The translations under genes and the position numbers were made by a program. A stretch of 49,666 bases of DNA, taken from positions 1 through 49,666 of the forward strand of contig JAAUZJ010000020.1 in assembly GCA_014804695.1 (NCBI GenBank). Direction: 5' to 3'. This DNA is from Lachnospiraceae bacterium. GTDB taxonomy: Bacteria > Bacillota > Clostridia > Lachnospirales > Lachnospiraceae. The notes under the pieces were generated by a model. It had not been told where the DNA came from and searched no databases. It was given only the letters and a program-made list of their open reading frames with translations. This document shows positions 5,372 to 14,655 of the stretch, piece after piece (position 1 is the first letter of the stretch; each line of letters starts with the position of its first letter).

Positions 5372-8200
5372 GTGGAGTATTTCAAAAAGAGTCAGGAGAG
5401 CCAAAAAAAATCTGAACGTTTAATCGTTATATTGTTTACTATATACAGTCTGAATTTGCTCATAAGTATGGTTCGCAGGGGAGCGGAAGGATGGCTTTCG
5501 GTCTTGGTTCTTGTAGGTGTTGTGGCTGCATGGGTTATAAATATAAGCAAATACAGGAATTTTCGGGTAAGGGCGATTTGTATTTCAGCTATAATGCAGC
5601 TTATGGTTATTTTATATGCTGCGAATACGGATAGTCTCTCCGAAACAATACCGACGTTTATGGCTATTATCGTTATCACAGCATTGTATGGTTTTACTGA
5701 TTTACTCTTTTTAACACTTATTTCCGCATTTATAATATTTTTTTATCATGGTGTAGTTATTAAAAGTTTCGCGGGAATGTCCGGTGATGAGCTTATAAGG
5801 CTTGCATCTCAGCTTGGGAATATATTCTGTGTGGAATTTGTGCTTTACATATGGATTAAAACACGAAACGAAAGAAATGAGCAGATGTATCAGATCATAG
5901 ATGCACTTATGGATGCGGAAAAAAGTAAGGATGACTTTTTGGCAAATGTCAGCCATGAAATAAGGACTCCGGTAAATACTATCTGCGGTATGAGTGAGAT
6001 GACTCTTAGGGAGCATGATCCTGAAAAAATGCGCGACGAAATTCTGGATATAAGAGATGCCGGACATAATCTGATGTCACTGGTCAGTGACATTCTTGAC
6101 TTTTCACAATTACAGCAGGGGAAAATGGATGTTGAGGAAGAGGCATATAATATTACTTCCACTGTCAATGATATTATAAATATGGCGATGGCGCGCAAAG
6201 AGAATAAGCAGGTTGAATTAATAGTGGATTGCGATGCCAATATTCCGAGCGGGCTTTTGGGCGATGAGAAGAAGATTCGAAGAGTCATTATGAATCTGGT
6301 TAATAACGCCATTAAATATACTAATGATGGCGGTATTGTAATAAGAGTCCATGCCAGAAAAGAAGAATACGGTGTCAATTTGTGCGTTTCAGTCAAGGAC
6401 ACCGGAATAGGTATGAGCGAAGAGGCCCTTGAAAATGTATTTGAAAGTTTCAGTCAGGTGGATACAAGACGAAACCGTCAGGAGGGCGGCGTTGGACTCG
6501 GACTTGCGATTTCCAAAGCTTTGCTTCAAAAGATGGGCGGAGTCATTACGGTAAGGAGCCGTTTAGGTAAGGGCAGTGATTTTCAGTTTGTGGTACCGCA
6601 GAAGGTTTTGGACGAAAAACCGATAACGCAGGTAAAAGATAGGGAAAAATTGAATATAGCCGCTTATTTTGATATGGAGCAGTTTGATATGATGGCAATA
6701 CGCGATGAGTATTCCACGCTCATTATGCATATGGTTAAGCAGCTTCGTGTCAGATGTCATGTGTGCCGCAATCTTGCGGAGCTTAAGCGGAGAGAGGAAA
6801 TTGAGGCCTTCAGCCATATTTTTATCAGTTTAGAGGAGTATCGGGAAGACGAAGCATACTTTGACGAACTGGCGAAGAAAACCAGCGTTGCGGTAGTAAT
6901 TGAACGGTATAATGATAAATTTATTACGAATGAGGATGTTATCAGACTTTATAAGCCTTTTTACATATTACCGGTAGTCTCTATATTAAACGGAAGCAGA
7001 GAGGCGGCGGGCGGAAAGCAGATGGTGCGCCCCGGCAAGTTTACTGCGCCGGATGCGCATGTTCTTGTGGTGGATGATAACCGGATGAACATCCGTGTTG
7101 TAGAGGGATTGTTAAAAGAATATCAGATTAAAGTAACATATGCGACCAGCGGTCATGAGGCATTGGAAGTTATTGAAAATATGTCCTATGATTTTGTTTT
7201 TATGGATCATATGATGCCTGAGATGGACGGTATAGAGACTCTGCATCGTATACGTGATAAGGTGGGACGCTATTATCAGACAGTTCCGATCATTGCGTTG
7301 ACGGCAAATGCCGCCCCGGGAAACAGGGAAATGTTTCTTGAAGAAGGTTTTGATGATTTTGTTGAAAAGCCGTTGGAGATTTCAGTGCTTGAACGTGTGC
7401 TCAGGCGTAATCTTCCTGAGGAGAAAATTGTATATAATGATATAAAATTGCAGGACGAGGAGCCGGTGGTCGAGAATCTCACAGTACCGGTGGTTGAGAT
7501 TGAGAAGAACGCAGCATCAGATAAGTCCGGATTAGTGATAGGGAATCTGGACATAGAAAAAGGTATTATGTACTGTGGCTCAGAAAAGGCATATCTGGAA
7601 ATACTTGAGAACTGCTACGAAGATGGTGCAGAAGAACGTGCTATTATAGAAAAATTTTTTGAAGATAAAAACTGGAAGGATTATACCATCAGGGTTCACG
7701 CGTTAAAGAGTACAATGAAAAGTATCGGAGCCAATGTTCTTTTCGAAAAAGCTAAGGCATTAGAGACAGCTGGAAGAAATGATGATATTGATTATATTAT
7801 GAAGAATCACAATGATATGCTGGATGAACATCGCCGCGTGATGAATGAGCTTGCACAGTCTCCGCTTCTTAGCTGTAAATCGTACGGGAGCAAAGGCACG
7901 AAAAATGACGTTTACATAGGAAATAACACTTCTCTGGAGAAACTCCCGGAGCTTGATGATGAAACCTTGGACAAGCTGCTTGGGGAGATGGAGAATGCCG
8001 CCTATTCTCTTGATGGTGAAGAGATGCTTAATGTTTTGGCAGATATGCAGAAATACAGATACCGCGACGTTTGTCTGAAAGACAAGCTTTCATCTGTCGG
8101 AAAGAAGATAGAGAAGTCAGATTTTATGTCGGCGCTTGATAGCGTATCTAAAATTTGCAATGGCCTTAAGAATAAGCAGAAAGGAGATTCCGCAGAATGA
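5372..8200 (+). CDS. Membrane hybrid histidine kinase (HisKA-HATPase-pseudoREC-REC-Hpt)
   Basis: I place the start at the GTG at 5372, six bases after GGAGG; the TTG at 5354 would lie upstream of that site. The protein has about 942 residues. Six hydrophobic segments span the first 165. The HisKA phospho-His is at about residue 195 (FLANVSHEIRTPVN). HATPase_c follows with the N box (NLVNNAIKYTNDG), DTGIGM and GLGLAIS. Next comes a 130-residue segment that looks like a receiver without a phosphoacceptor Asp. A true receiver then follows (VLVVDDNRMN, phospho-Asp in FMDHMMPEMDG, Lys in VEKPLE), then an Hpt domain (VHALKSTMKSIG). It therefore holds a full phosphorelay in one chain. It overlaps the next kinase by four bases (ATGA). 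No extracellular sensor domain is visible, so sensing may occur within the membrane. Confidence 0.88.
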   Translation: MEYFKKSQESQKKSERLIVILFTIYSLNLLISMVRRGAEGWLSVLVLVGVVAAWVINISKYRNFRVRAICISAIMQLMVILYAANTDSLSETIPTFMAIIVITALYGFTDLLFLTLISAFIIFFYHGVVIKSFAGMSGDELIRLASQLGNIFCVEFVLYIWIKTRNERNEQMYQIIDALMDAEKSKDDFLANVSHEIRTPVNTICGMSEMTLREHDPEKMRDEILDIRDAGHNLMSLVSDILDFSQLQQGKMDVEEEAYNITSTVNDIINMAMARKENKQVELIVDCDANIPSGLLGDEKKIRRVIMNLVNNAIKYTNDGGIVIRVHARKEEYGVNLCVSVKDTGIGMSEEALENVFESFSQVDTRRNRQEGGVGLGLAISKALLQKMGGVITVRSRLGKGSDFQFVVPQKVLDEKPITQVKDREKLNIAAYFDMEQFDMMAIRDEYSTLIMHMVKQLRVRCHVCRNLAELKRREEIEAFSHIFISLEEYREDEAYFDELAKKTSVAVVIERYNDKFITNEDVIRLYKPFYILPVVSILNGSREAAGGKQMVRPGKFTAPDAHVLVVDDNRMNIRVVEGLLKEYQIKVTYATSGHEALEVIENMSYDFVFMDHMMPEMDGIETLHRIRDKVGRYYQTVPIIALTANAAPGNREMFLEEGFDDFVEKPLEISVLERVLRRNLPEEKIVYNDIKLQDEEPVVENLTVPVVEIEKNAASDKSGLVIGNLDIEKGIMYCGSEKAYLEILENCYEDGAEERAIIEKFFEDKNWKDYTIRVHALKSTMKSIGANVLFEKAKALETAGRNDDIDYIMKNHNDMLDEHRRVMNELAQSPLLSCKSYGSKGTKNDVYIGNNTSLEKLPELDDETLDKLLGEMENAAYSLDGEEMLNVLADMQKYRYRDVCLKDKLSSVGKKIEKSDFMSALDSVSKICNGLKNKQKGDSAE

Positions 8201-10884
8201 TAAAGAAGCTGTTTGAAGTTATATACGGAAGAGAATATGAGCTGCGGGAAAGAATATTCAGAATGCTGATTCTGATAGGCGGCTCCATTTTGATCATGGG
8301 AATCGTGGAATGTCTTATAATTATGGATGTAAAGATCATTGTGATTCCGATGATCGCTTTCCTATTGGTATTGCTTGCAGTCCTTCTTATGACATTTAAG
8401 TACCGCAAAATTGATATATCGGCCGTTATTGTAGCTTTTCTTATTATTTTGGTGATATTTCCCGCGATGTTTTTCTTAAGCGGCGGACTTGAAGGAGGCG
8501 CAACGCTCTGGTTTGCGCTTGGAATATTCTATGTATTTATGATGTTTTCCGGAAAAAGGCTTGCCTTTTTTCTAACGCTTTCAATTGTGGTAGACATTGC
8601 AACATATGCTTATGGTTATTACAATCCGGATGTTATCATGCCTATGGATTCAAGGGCGGCAGCCTATATTGATTCAGTATTTGCAGTGTTTGCGGTGGGC
8701 TTGTGCGGTGGCTGCATCCTTAAGGCGCAGATGAAGATGTTTGATGTTGAGCGCGGTATTGCCCGCAGGCAGCAGGAGGAGTTAAAAGAGATCAGCCAGT
8801 CTAAGAATAACTTTTTTGCCAGCATGAGTCATGAAATCCGTACACCGATCAATACTATTGTCGGGCTGAATGAAATGATTCTTAGGGAAAGCGGCGAGGA
8901 GGCAGTCAGGGAATATTCGCAGAGCATTAACAGCGCAAGTAAGATGCTGCTTAACCTGATCAATGATCTGTTGGATCTTTCACAGATGGAAATGAAGAAG
9001 ATGGAAATCGTTCCAATCGAGTATAAGACTGTGGAACTGTTTGGAAACCTGATCGATATGATCCGGGTACGTATGGCTGAAAAGAAGCTGGAATTTTATA
9101 TAGATATAGATGAAACCCTTCCCTCTGTACTCATGGGAGATATGAAAAGGGTGGCGCAGGTTATATTAAATGTATTGACTAATGCAGTCAAATATACCAA
9201 TGAAGGCGCTGTTACATTTACGGTGATCGCAGACTCCGTAAGCGGGGATGATGTGTGTCTTAAGATAGTGGTTGCAGATACCGGAATAGGCATAAGAAAA
9301 GAGGATTTAGAGCATATTTATGATTCTTTTAAAAGAGCGGATGCGAAGAAGAATATTAAGGTAGAAGGAAGCGGTCTTGGACTTTCTATTACGAAGCAGC
9401 TTGTAGATTTGATGGGCGGAGAAATCATGGTAGACAGTATATATACCAAAGGCTCCATTTTTACAATAATACTGCCACAGAAAGTAATAGATGCCAGGCC
9501 GATTGGCAATGTGAAGTTCTTAAAACGCGGCAAAGAGGCGTTTAAAGAGTATCAACCTAAGTTTGAAGCGCCCGAGGCAAGGGTTCTTATTGTAGATGAT
9601 AATAATATGAATTCCCTGGTTGCGAGTAATTTACTTAAAGGAACCAAGGTTAAGGTGAATATTGCAAGAAGCGGTGAAGAATGTCTGGAAATGACAAAAA
9701 GAAAGTTCTATCATGTGATTTTAATGGATTATATGATGCCTCAGATGGACGGAGTTGAAACCCTGAAAGCACTTCGCAGGCAGGAGAACGGTCTGTGCCG
9801 TGATTCGGCTGTTATTGTGCTTTCGGCTAATTCAGCCGCGGAATCAGGCTGGCATTATCTGGAGGAGGGATTTGACGGATATCTGGAAAAGCCTATCCAG
9901 GGGGCGCTTCTTGAGGCCGAGATACTTAAGTTTATTCCGGATGATATAATTGAATACAAGGCTTCGGGTGACGAAGAATATAACGAGGACGCCGGTGTCA
10001 GAAGGGTATCACGCCGCAGAAAGAGAAAAGTAATCGTTACTACGGACTGCGTAAGCGATCTGCCGGGAAGCCTTATTGATAAGTACGGTATTGGCATAAT
10101 GTACTTATATATTAAGACAGAAAGCGGACGTTTTGCAGATGTACTTGAAATTACCTCGGATAATTTGATAGGATATATGACAGATACTACAAGCAGTGCG
10201 GTGGCGGACAGTGTTTCGGTGGAAGAATATGAGGAGTTTTTTGCCAATATGCTGACGCAGGCAGAGGAAGTCATTCATATATCAATGGCGCAGAATATAG
10301 GAAAGAGCTTTAATAATCTGGTGATGGCAGTGGAAGGCTTTGACCACGTACATATAATAGATTCTTCGCAGATGTCATGCGGACAGGCGCTTATAGTACT
10401 TTATGGAGCGAAACTTGCCATGGAAGGATATTCGGTGGCGCAGATATGTGAAGAAGTGAATAAAGTAAAAGAGCATGTGTTCTCAAGATATATCATGCCG
10501 GCTGCCAATATTTTTTATGAGCATGGTTTTACAGGCAGAATAAATGCTAAGATGTGTGAGATTTTAGGGCTGCATCCGGTAATTAAGATGAGCCAGAGCA
10601 GGATGGTCATGTCGGGAGTAAGATGCGGGAAGCTGGAAAATGCGTGGAAAAGATTTATCCGCCGCCACTTACGGCGAAAGAGTAAAATTAACCGGGATAT
10701 TGTTTTTATATCCCATGCAGGCTGCAGCGTAGAGCAGCAGGAGCTTATACGGCGGGAGGTATTGCGTCATATACCGTTTGAACGTGTGATCATGCAGCGG
10801 ACTTCTGTTTCAATAGCCTGCAATTCAGGCATTGGAACCTTTGGTCTGGCCTATTATATGGATACGGATGATAAGCTGACATAA
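8197..10884 (+). CDS. Membrane hybrid histidine kinase fused to a DegV lipid-binding-type domain
   Basis: An 895-residue protein, translationally coupled to the previous gene. Six transmembrane segments occupy residues 20-178. HisKA carries His212 (FFASMSHEIRTPIN). HATPase_c follows, with NVLTNAVKYTNEG, DTGIGI and GLGLSIT. The receiver (about 463-585) has VLIVDDNNMN, phospho-Asp511 (LMDYMMPQMDG) and Lys in LEKPI. A basic linker (RRVSRRRKRK) joins residues 612-893, which follow the DegV fold throughout: VTTDCVSDLP, ADSVSVEEY, VIHISMAQNIGKSF, HIIDSSQMSCGQAL, GRINAKMCEILGLHPVIK and a final GIGTFGLAYY. Free-standing DegV/FakB proteins bind one fatty acid. Here the TDS and SSxLSGTY lipid-contact motifs are altered, so the ligand may differ. 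There is no Hpt. Ligand-gated control of the kinase or receiver is inference. Confidence 0.88.
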   Translation: MIKKLFEVIYGREYELRERIFRMLILIGGSILIMGIVECLIIMDVKIIVIPMIAFLLVLLAVLLMTFKYRKIDISAVIVAFLIILVIFPAMFFLSGGLEGGATLWFALGIFYVFMMFSGKRLAFFLTLSIVVDIATYAYGYYNPDVIMPMDSRAAAYIDSVFAVFAVGLCGGCILKAQMKMFDVERGIARRQQEELKEISQSKNNFFASMSHEIRTPINTIVGLNEMILRESGEEAVREYSQSINSASKMLLNLINDLLDLSQMEMKKMEIVPIEYKTVELFGNLIDMIRVRMAEKKLEFYIDIDETLPSVLMGDMKRVAQVILNVLTNAVKYTNEGAVTFTVIADSVSGDDVCLKIVVADTGIGIRKEDLEHIYDSFKRADAKKNIKVEGSGLGLSITKQLVDLMGGEIMVDSIYTKGSIFTIILPQKVIDARPIGNVKFLKRGKEAFKEYQPKFEAPEARVLIVDDNNMNSLVASNLLKGTKVKVNIARSGEECLEMTKRKFYHVILMDYMMPQMDGVETLKALRRQENGLCRDSAVIVLSANSAAESGWHYLEEGFDGYLEKPIQGALLEAEILKFIPDDIIEYKASGDEEYNEDAGVRRVSRRRKRKVIVTTDCVSDLPGSLIDKYGIGIMYLYIKTESGRFADVLEITSDNLIGYMTDTTSSAVADSVSVEEYEEFFANMLTQAEEVIHISMAQNIGKSFNNLVMAVEGFDHVHIIDSSQMSCGQALIVLYGAKLAMEGYSVAQICEEVNKVKEHVFSRYIMPAANIFYEHGFTGRINAKMCEILGLHPVIKMSQSRMVMSGVRCGKLENAWKRFIRRHLRRKSKINRDIVFISHAGCSVEQQELIRREVLRHIPFERVIMQRTSVSIACNSGIGTFGLAYYMDTDDKLT

Positions 10885-10950
10885 AATAACATGCATTATG
10901 TAATTTTGTATATTATATGATAAAATAATTATATATTAGGAGGTAATATT

Positions 10951-13260
10951 ATGGCACAGGCAAGCAACCTGAAAAGAGATGTATTATTGATGAATCTGGA
11001 AAAGGAGTTGGAGGAGAAGACAAACAGCTTGTATGGCAAGAGTATAGCGCAGTGCAGTAATGAAGAGCTATATTACAGCTTACTTACTTTGGCTAAGACC
11101 TTGATGGCAGTTTCCGGGGAAATTGAGGGAGAAAAGAAGATTTATTATATCTCCGCAGAGTTTCTGATTGGAAAGCTGTTGTCAAACAATCTGATCAATC
11201 TTGGGATTTACGATAAACTGAAAAATATATTACAGCAAAATGGTAAAAATATGAGCGAAATTGAAGAAGTAGAGCCGGAGCCGTCGCTTGGAAACGGCGG
11301 ACTTGGTCGTCTTGCCGCTTGTTTTCTGGATTCTATTGCTACCCTTGGTTTGCCGGGAGAAGGAATCGGTTTAAATTACCACTTCGGTCTTTTTAAACAG
11401 GTTTTCAAAGATAAATTGCAAAATGCCGAGAAAAATGACTGGATTGAGGATAAGTCATGGCTTACAAAAACAGATGTTACCTTTGAGGTAGCATTTGGAA
11501 AGAAAAAAGTAACCTCCCGTCTGTATGATATTGACGTAATCGGATATGACAGTGGCGTCAATAAACTGAGACTTTTTGATATCGAGAGTGTGGATGAGAG
11601 TATTGTAAAAGAAGGAATCGACTTTGATAAAGAGGATATCGAAAAGAACCTTACATTGTTCTTATATCCCGATGATTCCGATGAGGCCGGAAATCTGCTT
11701 CGTATTTACCAGCAGTATTTCATGGTAAGCAATGCGGCGCAGCTTATTTTAAAAGAAATGAAAGAAAAGAAGTACGATCTGCGTACAATGTATGAGCATG
11801 CGGTAATTCAGATCAACGATACCCATCCGACTATGGTAATTCCTGAACTTATAAGGATTCTGGTGGATGAAAAAGCATTTACCATGGATGAGGCGATTGA
11901 CGTTGTCAGCAAGACCTGCGCTTATACCAACCATACCATTTTAGCTGAAGCATTGGAAAAATGGCCGCTTAAATATCTGGAAAAAGTAGTTCCACAGCTC
12001 GTTCCCATTATTAAAGAGCTGGATAAGAGGGTAGCTGCCAAGTATAAAGATCCTAAAGTTCAGATAATTGATAAGGAAGAGAGAGTACATATGGCTCATA
12101 TTGACATCCATTACGGCTTTTCCGTAAACGGTGTTGCAGCCATTCATACAGAAATCCTTAAAGATACGGAGTTAAATGCTTTTTACAAACTATATCCTGA
12201 GAAATTTAATAATAAAACAAACGGTATTACGTTTAGAAGATGGCTGTTGTCCTGTAATCATGAACTGGCACTTTTCCTGTCAGATACCATAGGTGACGGT
12301 TATAAAAAGGATGCGGAAAAGCTGACTAAATTACTTGATTATAAAGATAATGAGACGGTTCTTAAGAGAATTGAGGAAATTAAAATGAACCGCAAGAAGG
12401 ATCTTGCTGCATATGTCAAGGAGGTAGAGGGGGTTGACTTAGATCCTGACTCAATCTTTGATATTCAGTCTAAGAGACTGCATGAGTACAAACGCCAGCA
12501 GATGAACGCTTTATACATTATCCATAAGTATCTGGAAATTAAAGCGGGCAAGAAACCTGTGCGTCCTATGACATTTATTTTCGGTGCCAAGGCTGCACCT
12601 GCATATGTAATTGCCAAAGATATCATTCACCTGATCTTGGTATTGCAGGAGATTGTCAATAATGATCCTGATGTGAGCCCATATATGAAGGTGCTTATGG
12701 TAGAGAACTACAACGTGTCCTATGCAGAAAAGATGATTCCGGCATGTGATATTTCCGAGCAGATTTCCCTGGCTTCAAAAGAGGCTTCAGGAACCGGAAA
12801 CATGAAGTACATGTTAAACGGTGCGGTAACACTTGGAACCTCGGATGGAGCAAATGTAGAGATTCATGAGCTTGTAGGTGATGACAATATCTATATTTTC
12901 GGTGAGAAGTCCGAGAAGGTTATCAAGCACTATGAAAAGGCAGATTATGTGTCTAAGGATTATTATAAGAAGAGCCCTGTTATTAAAGCAGCCGTTGATT
13001 TTATTGTAAGCAAAGAGGCTCTTAAGGTTGGACATAAGGAGAATCTGGAGCGTCTGCATAAAGAATTATTAAATAAAGACTGGTTTATGACGCTTTTAGA
13101 TCTTGAGGATTACATTAAAACCAAGGATAAGATGATGGCGGATTATGAGGATAGGGATAAGTGGCGTAAGATGATGTTGGTGAATATTGCCAAGGCCGGA
13201 TTCTTCTCATCCGACAGGACAATTGCTGAGTATAATAGGGATATTTGGAAGCTGAAATAA
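10951..13260 (+). CDS. glgP: Glycogen/maltodextrin phosphorylase
   Basis: Cleaves alpha-1,4-glucan ends with phosphate to give glucose 1-phosphate. At 769 residues it is slightly short for the family (about 800-830). Signatures seen: [20 protein letters not shown] and [11 protein letters not shown] near the N-terminus, [15 protein letters not shown], the [10 protein letters not shown] loop, and the PLP-binding segment [20 protein letters not shown] with the cofactor Lys at about residue 619. Start: ATG behind AGGAGG. It lies 66 bases after the kinase operon and may have its own AT-rich promoter, which I could not fix. It works with malQ elsewhere in the window in glucan turnover. Confidence 0.95.
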   Translation: MAQASNLKRDVLLMNLEKELEEKTNSLYGKSIAQCSNEELYYSLLTLAKTLMAVSGEIEGEKKIYYISAEFLIGKLLSNNLINLGIYDKLKNILQQNGKNMSEIEEVEPEPSLGNGGLGRLAACFLDSIATLGLPGEGIGLNYHFGLFKQVFKDKLQNAEKNDWIEDKSWLTKTDVTFEVAFGKKKVTSRLYDIDVIGYDSGVNKLRLFDIESVDESIVKEGIDFDKEDIEKNLTLFLYPDDSDEAGNLLRIYQQYFMVSNAAQLILKEMKEKKYDLRTMYEHAVIQINDTHPTMVIPELIRILVDEKAFTMDEAIDVVSKTCAYTNHTILAEALEKWPLKYLEKVVPQLVPIIKELDKRVAAKYKDPKVQIIDKEERVHMAHIDIHYGFSVNGVAAIHTEILKDTELNAFYKLYPEKFNNKTNGITFRRWLLSCNHELALFLSDTIGDGYKKDAEKLTKLLDYKDNETVLKRIEEIKMNRKKDLAAYVKEVEGVDLDPDSIFDIQSKRLHEYKRQQMNALYIIHKYLEIKAGKKPVRPMTFIFGAKAAPAYVIAKDIIHLILVLQEIVNNDPDVSPYMKVLMVENYNVSYAEKMIPACDISEQISLASKEASGTGNMKYMLNGAVTLGTSDGANVEIHELVGDDNIYIFGEKSEKVIKHYEKADYVSKDYYKKSPVIKAAVDFIVSKEALKVGHKENLERLHKELLNKDWFMTLLDLEDYIKTKDKMMADYEDRDKWRKMMLVNIAKAGFFSSDRTIAEYNRDIWKLK

Positions 13261-13270
13261 AATATTTAAT

Positions 13271-13291
13271 AATTTGAAAAATTTTCAAATT
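13271..13291 (+). repeat. AT-rich palindrome between glgP and cysK
   Basis: AATTTGAAAA and TTTTCAAATT flank a single central A, ending six bases before the cysK -35 box. A hairpin with no loop is poor, so an operator for a dimeric regulator fits better than a terminator. A second weak dyad, CCTA-N9-TAGG, lies between the -10 box and the start codon. Confidence 0.4.
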
Positions 13292-13296
13292 AGGTA

Positions 13297-13325
13297 TTGA
13301 CATATATGCGTCATAGTTGTATTAT
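13297..13325 (+). promoter_or_regulatory. cysK promoter
   Basis: Consensus TTGACA at 13297-13302 and TATTAT at 13320-13325, 17 bp apart, about 50 bases before the start codon. No T-box or S-box elements are seen in the leader. Confidence 0.75.
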
Positions 13326-13374
13326 CAATTCATATAAAACCTAGCAAGTAAGTAGGAAATAGGAGGATGACACT

Positions 13375-14313
13375 ATGGCGAATATAAAAAAGAGTGCGAC
13401 AGAATTAATTGGAAATACACCGATATTAGAGGTTAATAATTACGCGGAAGCAAATAACATTAAGGATGCTAAGCTGCTTGTAAAGTTGGAATACCTGAAT
13501 CCGGCGGGGTCTGTTAAGGATCGTATTGCTCTTAATATGATTGAAGATGCTGAGAAGAAGGGGCTTTTGAAACCAGGGGCTACTATAATTGAGCCGACAT
13601 CGGGGAATACCGGAATCGGGTTGGCAGCAGTGGCAGCAGCAAAAGGATATAAAGCAATACTTACACTTCCCGAAACAATGAGCGTTGAAAGAAGAAAGCT
13701 TCTGCAGGCATATGGAGCCAAACTTGTGCTTACGGAGGGTGCAAAGGGAATGAAGGGCGCCATTGCCAAGGCAGAGGAATTACAGGCCTCAACACCGGGA
13801 TCTATAATCTTAGGGCAGTTTGTGAATCCGGCTAATCCGGAGATACATAAGAAAACAACCGGCCCTGAGATTTGGGAAGATACAGACGGAAAAGTGGATA
13901 TTTTCGTAGCAGGCGTTGGTACAGGCGGAACCGTTACAGGTGTTGGAGCCTTTTTAAAAGAAAAGAATCCTGACATAAAAGTGGTTGCGGTAGAGCCGGA
14001 AAGCAGTCCGGTACTTTCAGGAGGTGCTCCGGGCGCGCATAAGATACAGGGTATTGGCGCAGGTTTTGTTCCAGAGACACTTGATACCGGCATCTATGAT
14101 GAAATCATAAAAGTATCCAATGAAGACGCTTTTACCGCAGGCAGGGAGATAGCGCTTAAGGAAGGCGTATTGGTAGGTATTTCTTCCGGTGCAGCGCTTC
14201 ACGCAGCCGCTGAACTTGCAAAGCGCCCTGAAAATAAAGGGAAAGTGATTGTTGCACTGCTCCCGGATTCAGGAGATAGATATCTTTCAACTCCGTTATT
14301 TTCAGTGGACTAG
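13375..14313 (+). CDS. cysK: Cysteine synthase A (O-acetylserine sulfhydrylase)
   Basis: Makes L-cysteine from O-acetylserine and sulfide with PLP. The 312 residues match the usual length (310-325). [11 protein letters not shown] holds the PLP Lys48. [11 protein letters not shown] is the substrate loop. [14 protein letters not shown] binds the PLP phosphate, and [13 protein letters not shown] is the typical C-terminus. Start: ATG nine bases after TAGGAGG. It has its own promoter. The methionine-type transporter operon follows, also with its own promoter, so the two are linked by theme (sulfur amino acids), not clearly by transcript. Confidence 0.95.
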   Translation: MANIKKSATELIGNTPILEVNNYAEANNIKDAKLLVKLEYLNPAGSVKDRIALNMIEDAEKKGLLKPGATIIEPTSGNTGIGLAAVAAAKGYKAILTLPETMSVERRKLLQAYGAKLVLTEGAKGMKGAIAKAEELQASTPGSIILGQFVNPANPEIHKKTTGPEIWEDTDGKVDIFVAGVGTGGTVTGVGAFLKEKNPDIKVVAVEPESSPVLSGGAPGAHKIQGIGAGFVPETLDTGIYDEIIKVSNEDAFTAGREIALKEGVLVGISSGAALHAAAELAKRPENKGKVIVALLPDSGDRYLSTPLFSVD

Positions 14314-14378
14314 TGTGAAAAATAAATTTTTCACACGCAAGTTTGTGCTTACGCCCAAACTCGCAGGTTGAGTAAGAC
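14313..14378 (+). repeat. Dispersed hairpin repeat, copy A
   Basis: GTGTGAAAAAT (14313-14323) and ATTTTTCACAC (14326-14336) form a perfect 11-bp stem with a 2-nt loop. A second dyad follows, GCAAGTTTG then CAAACTCGC. The same two-hairpin layout recurs at 34797-34866 (minus strand) and, with an internal deletion, at 23774-23819. The first stem overlaps the last base of the cysK stop codon. Confidence 0.65.
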
Positions 14379-14398
14379 TGGAAAGTAACCAAGCCGGC

Positions 14399-14427
14399 TT
14401 GACAAGTTGGGATTTTTGTACTATAGT
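14399..14427 (+). promoter_or_regulatory. Promoter of the metNIQ leader
   Basis: Consensus TTGACA (14399-14404) and TATAGT (14422-14427) with exact 17-bp spacing. Start of transcription is predicted near 14434, 30 bases before the leader-peptide start codon. Confidence 0.8.
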
Positions 14428-14464
14428 GGTAGGCAGTTAGGATAAACGGAAAGGAGATAACACC

Positions 14465-14563
14465 ATGAGAAATAACAGCATGACAACTATGTGTATGATG
14501 ATGTGCAATGGTATGCAGATGTGCTCCTGCGTAGATGTTTTTCGTGTGTGTTATAAAGCCTGA
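14465..14563 (+). CDS. Met/Cys-rich leader peptide of the metNIQ operon
   Basis: A 32-codon frame behind a strong AAAGGAGAT site, seven bases from the ATG. It begins MRNNSMTTMCMMMCNGMQMC and continues SCVDVFRVCYKA. Eight of 32 residues are Met and five are Cys, clustered at codons 6-22. It sits between a consensus promoter and an intrinsic terminator and ends 27 bases before the terminator stem. The downstream genes encode a methionine-type ABC importer. This is the layout of an amino-acid biosynthetic attenuator, in which ribosome stalling at scarce Met or Cys codons controls read-through. The peptide itself need have no function. A metal-binding peptide is the main alternative. Confidence 0.7.
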   Translation: MRNNSMTTMCMMMCNGMQMCSCVDVFRVCYKA

Positions 14564-14625
14564 TTTTACAGTAACCGCAGAATAAGTTACACAGGTGTAT
14601 GACACATTCATGCACCTGTTTTTTT
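14513..14625 (+). promoter_or_regulatory. Putative ribosome-mediated transcription attenuator
   Basis: Terminator (arms 3:4): ACAGGTGTATGA (14591-14602) pairs with TCATGCACCTGT (14608-14619; one G-U pair), a 12-bp stem with a 5-nt loop and seven T (14619-14625). Antiterminator (2:3): TGCTCCTGCGTAG (14522-14534) can pair with TTACACAGGTGTA (14587-14599) in 11 of 13 positions, two of them G-U. Arms 1:2: ATGCAG (14513-14518) with CTGCGT (14527-14532). Arm 1 lies exactly over leader codons Met17-Gln18. A ribosome stalled there would free arm 2 for arm 3 and permit read-through. Pairings were found by eye. Confidence 0.6.
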
Positions 14626-14655
14626 GTGGTAAGTGCGAATGGGAGATATATACAT

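Noticed and set aside
13440..14093. 217-codon open frame on the minus strand over cysK
   Set aside because: Antisense to a clear cysteine synthase; the Ser/Pro/Ala-rich product is what codon mirroring gives.
14465..14563. Met/Cys-rich peptide as a RiPP precursor or metallothionein
   Set aside because: No modification enzyme or exporter is nearby, and the promoter-peptide-terminator-metN order is better explained by attenuation; a metal-binding role cannot be fully excluded.
14599..14655. Upstream ATG extension of metN
   Set aside because: It would start inside the attenuator terminator and add residues not found in MetN; the ATG at 14656 has its own Shine-Dalgarno sequence and the normal N-terminus.
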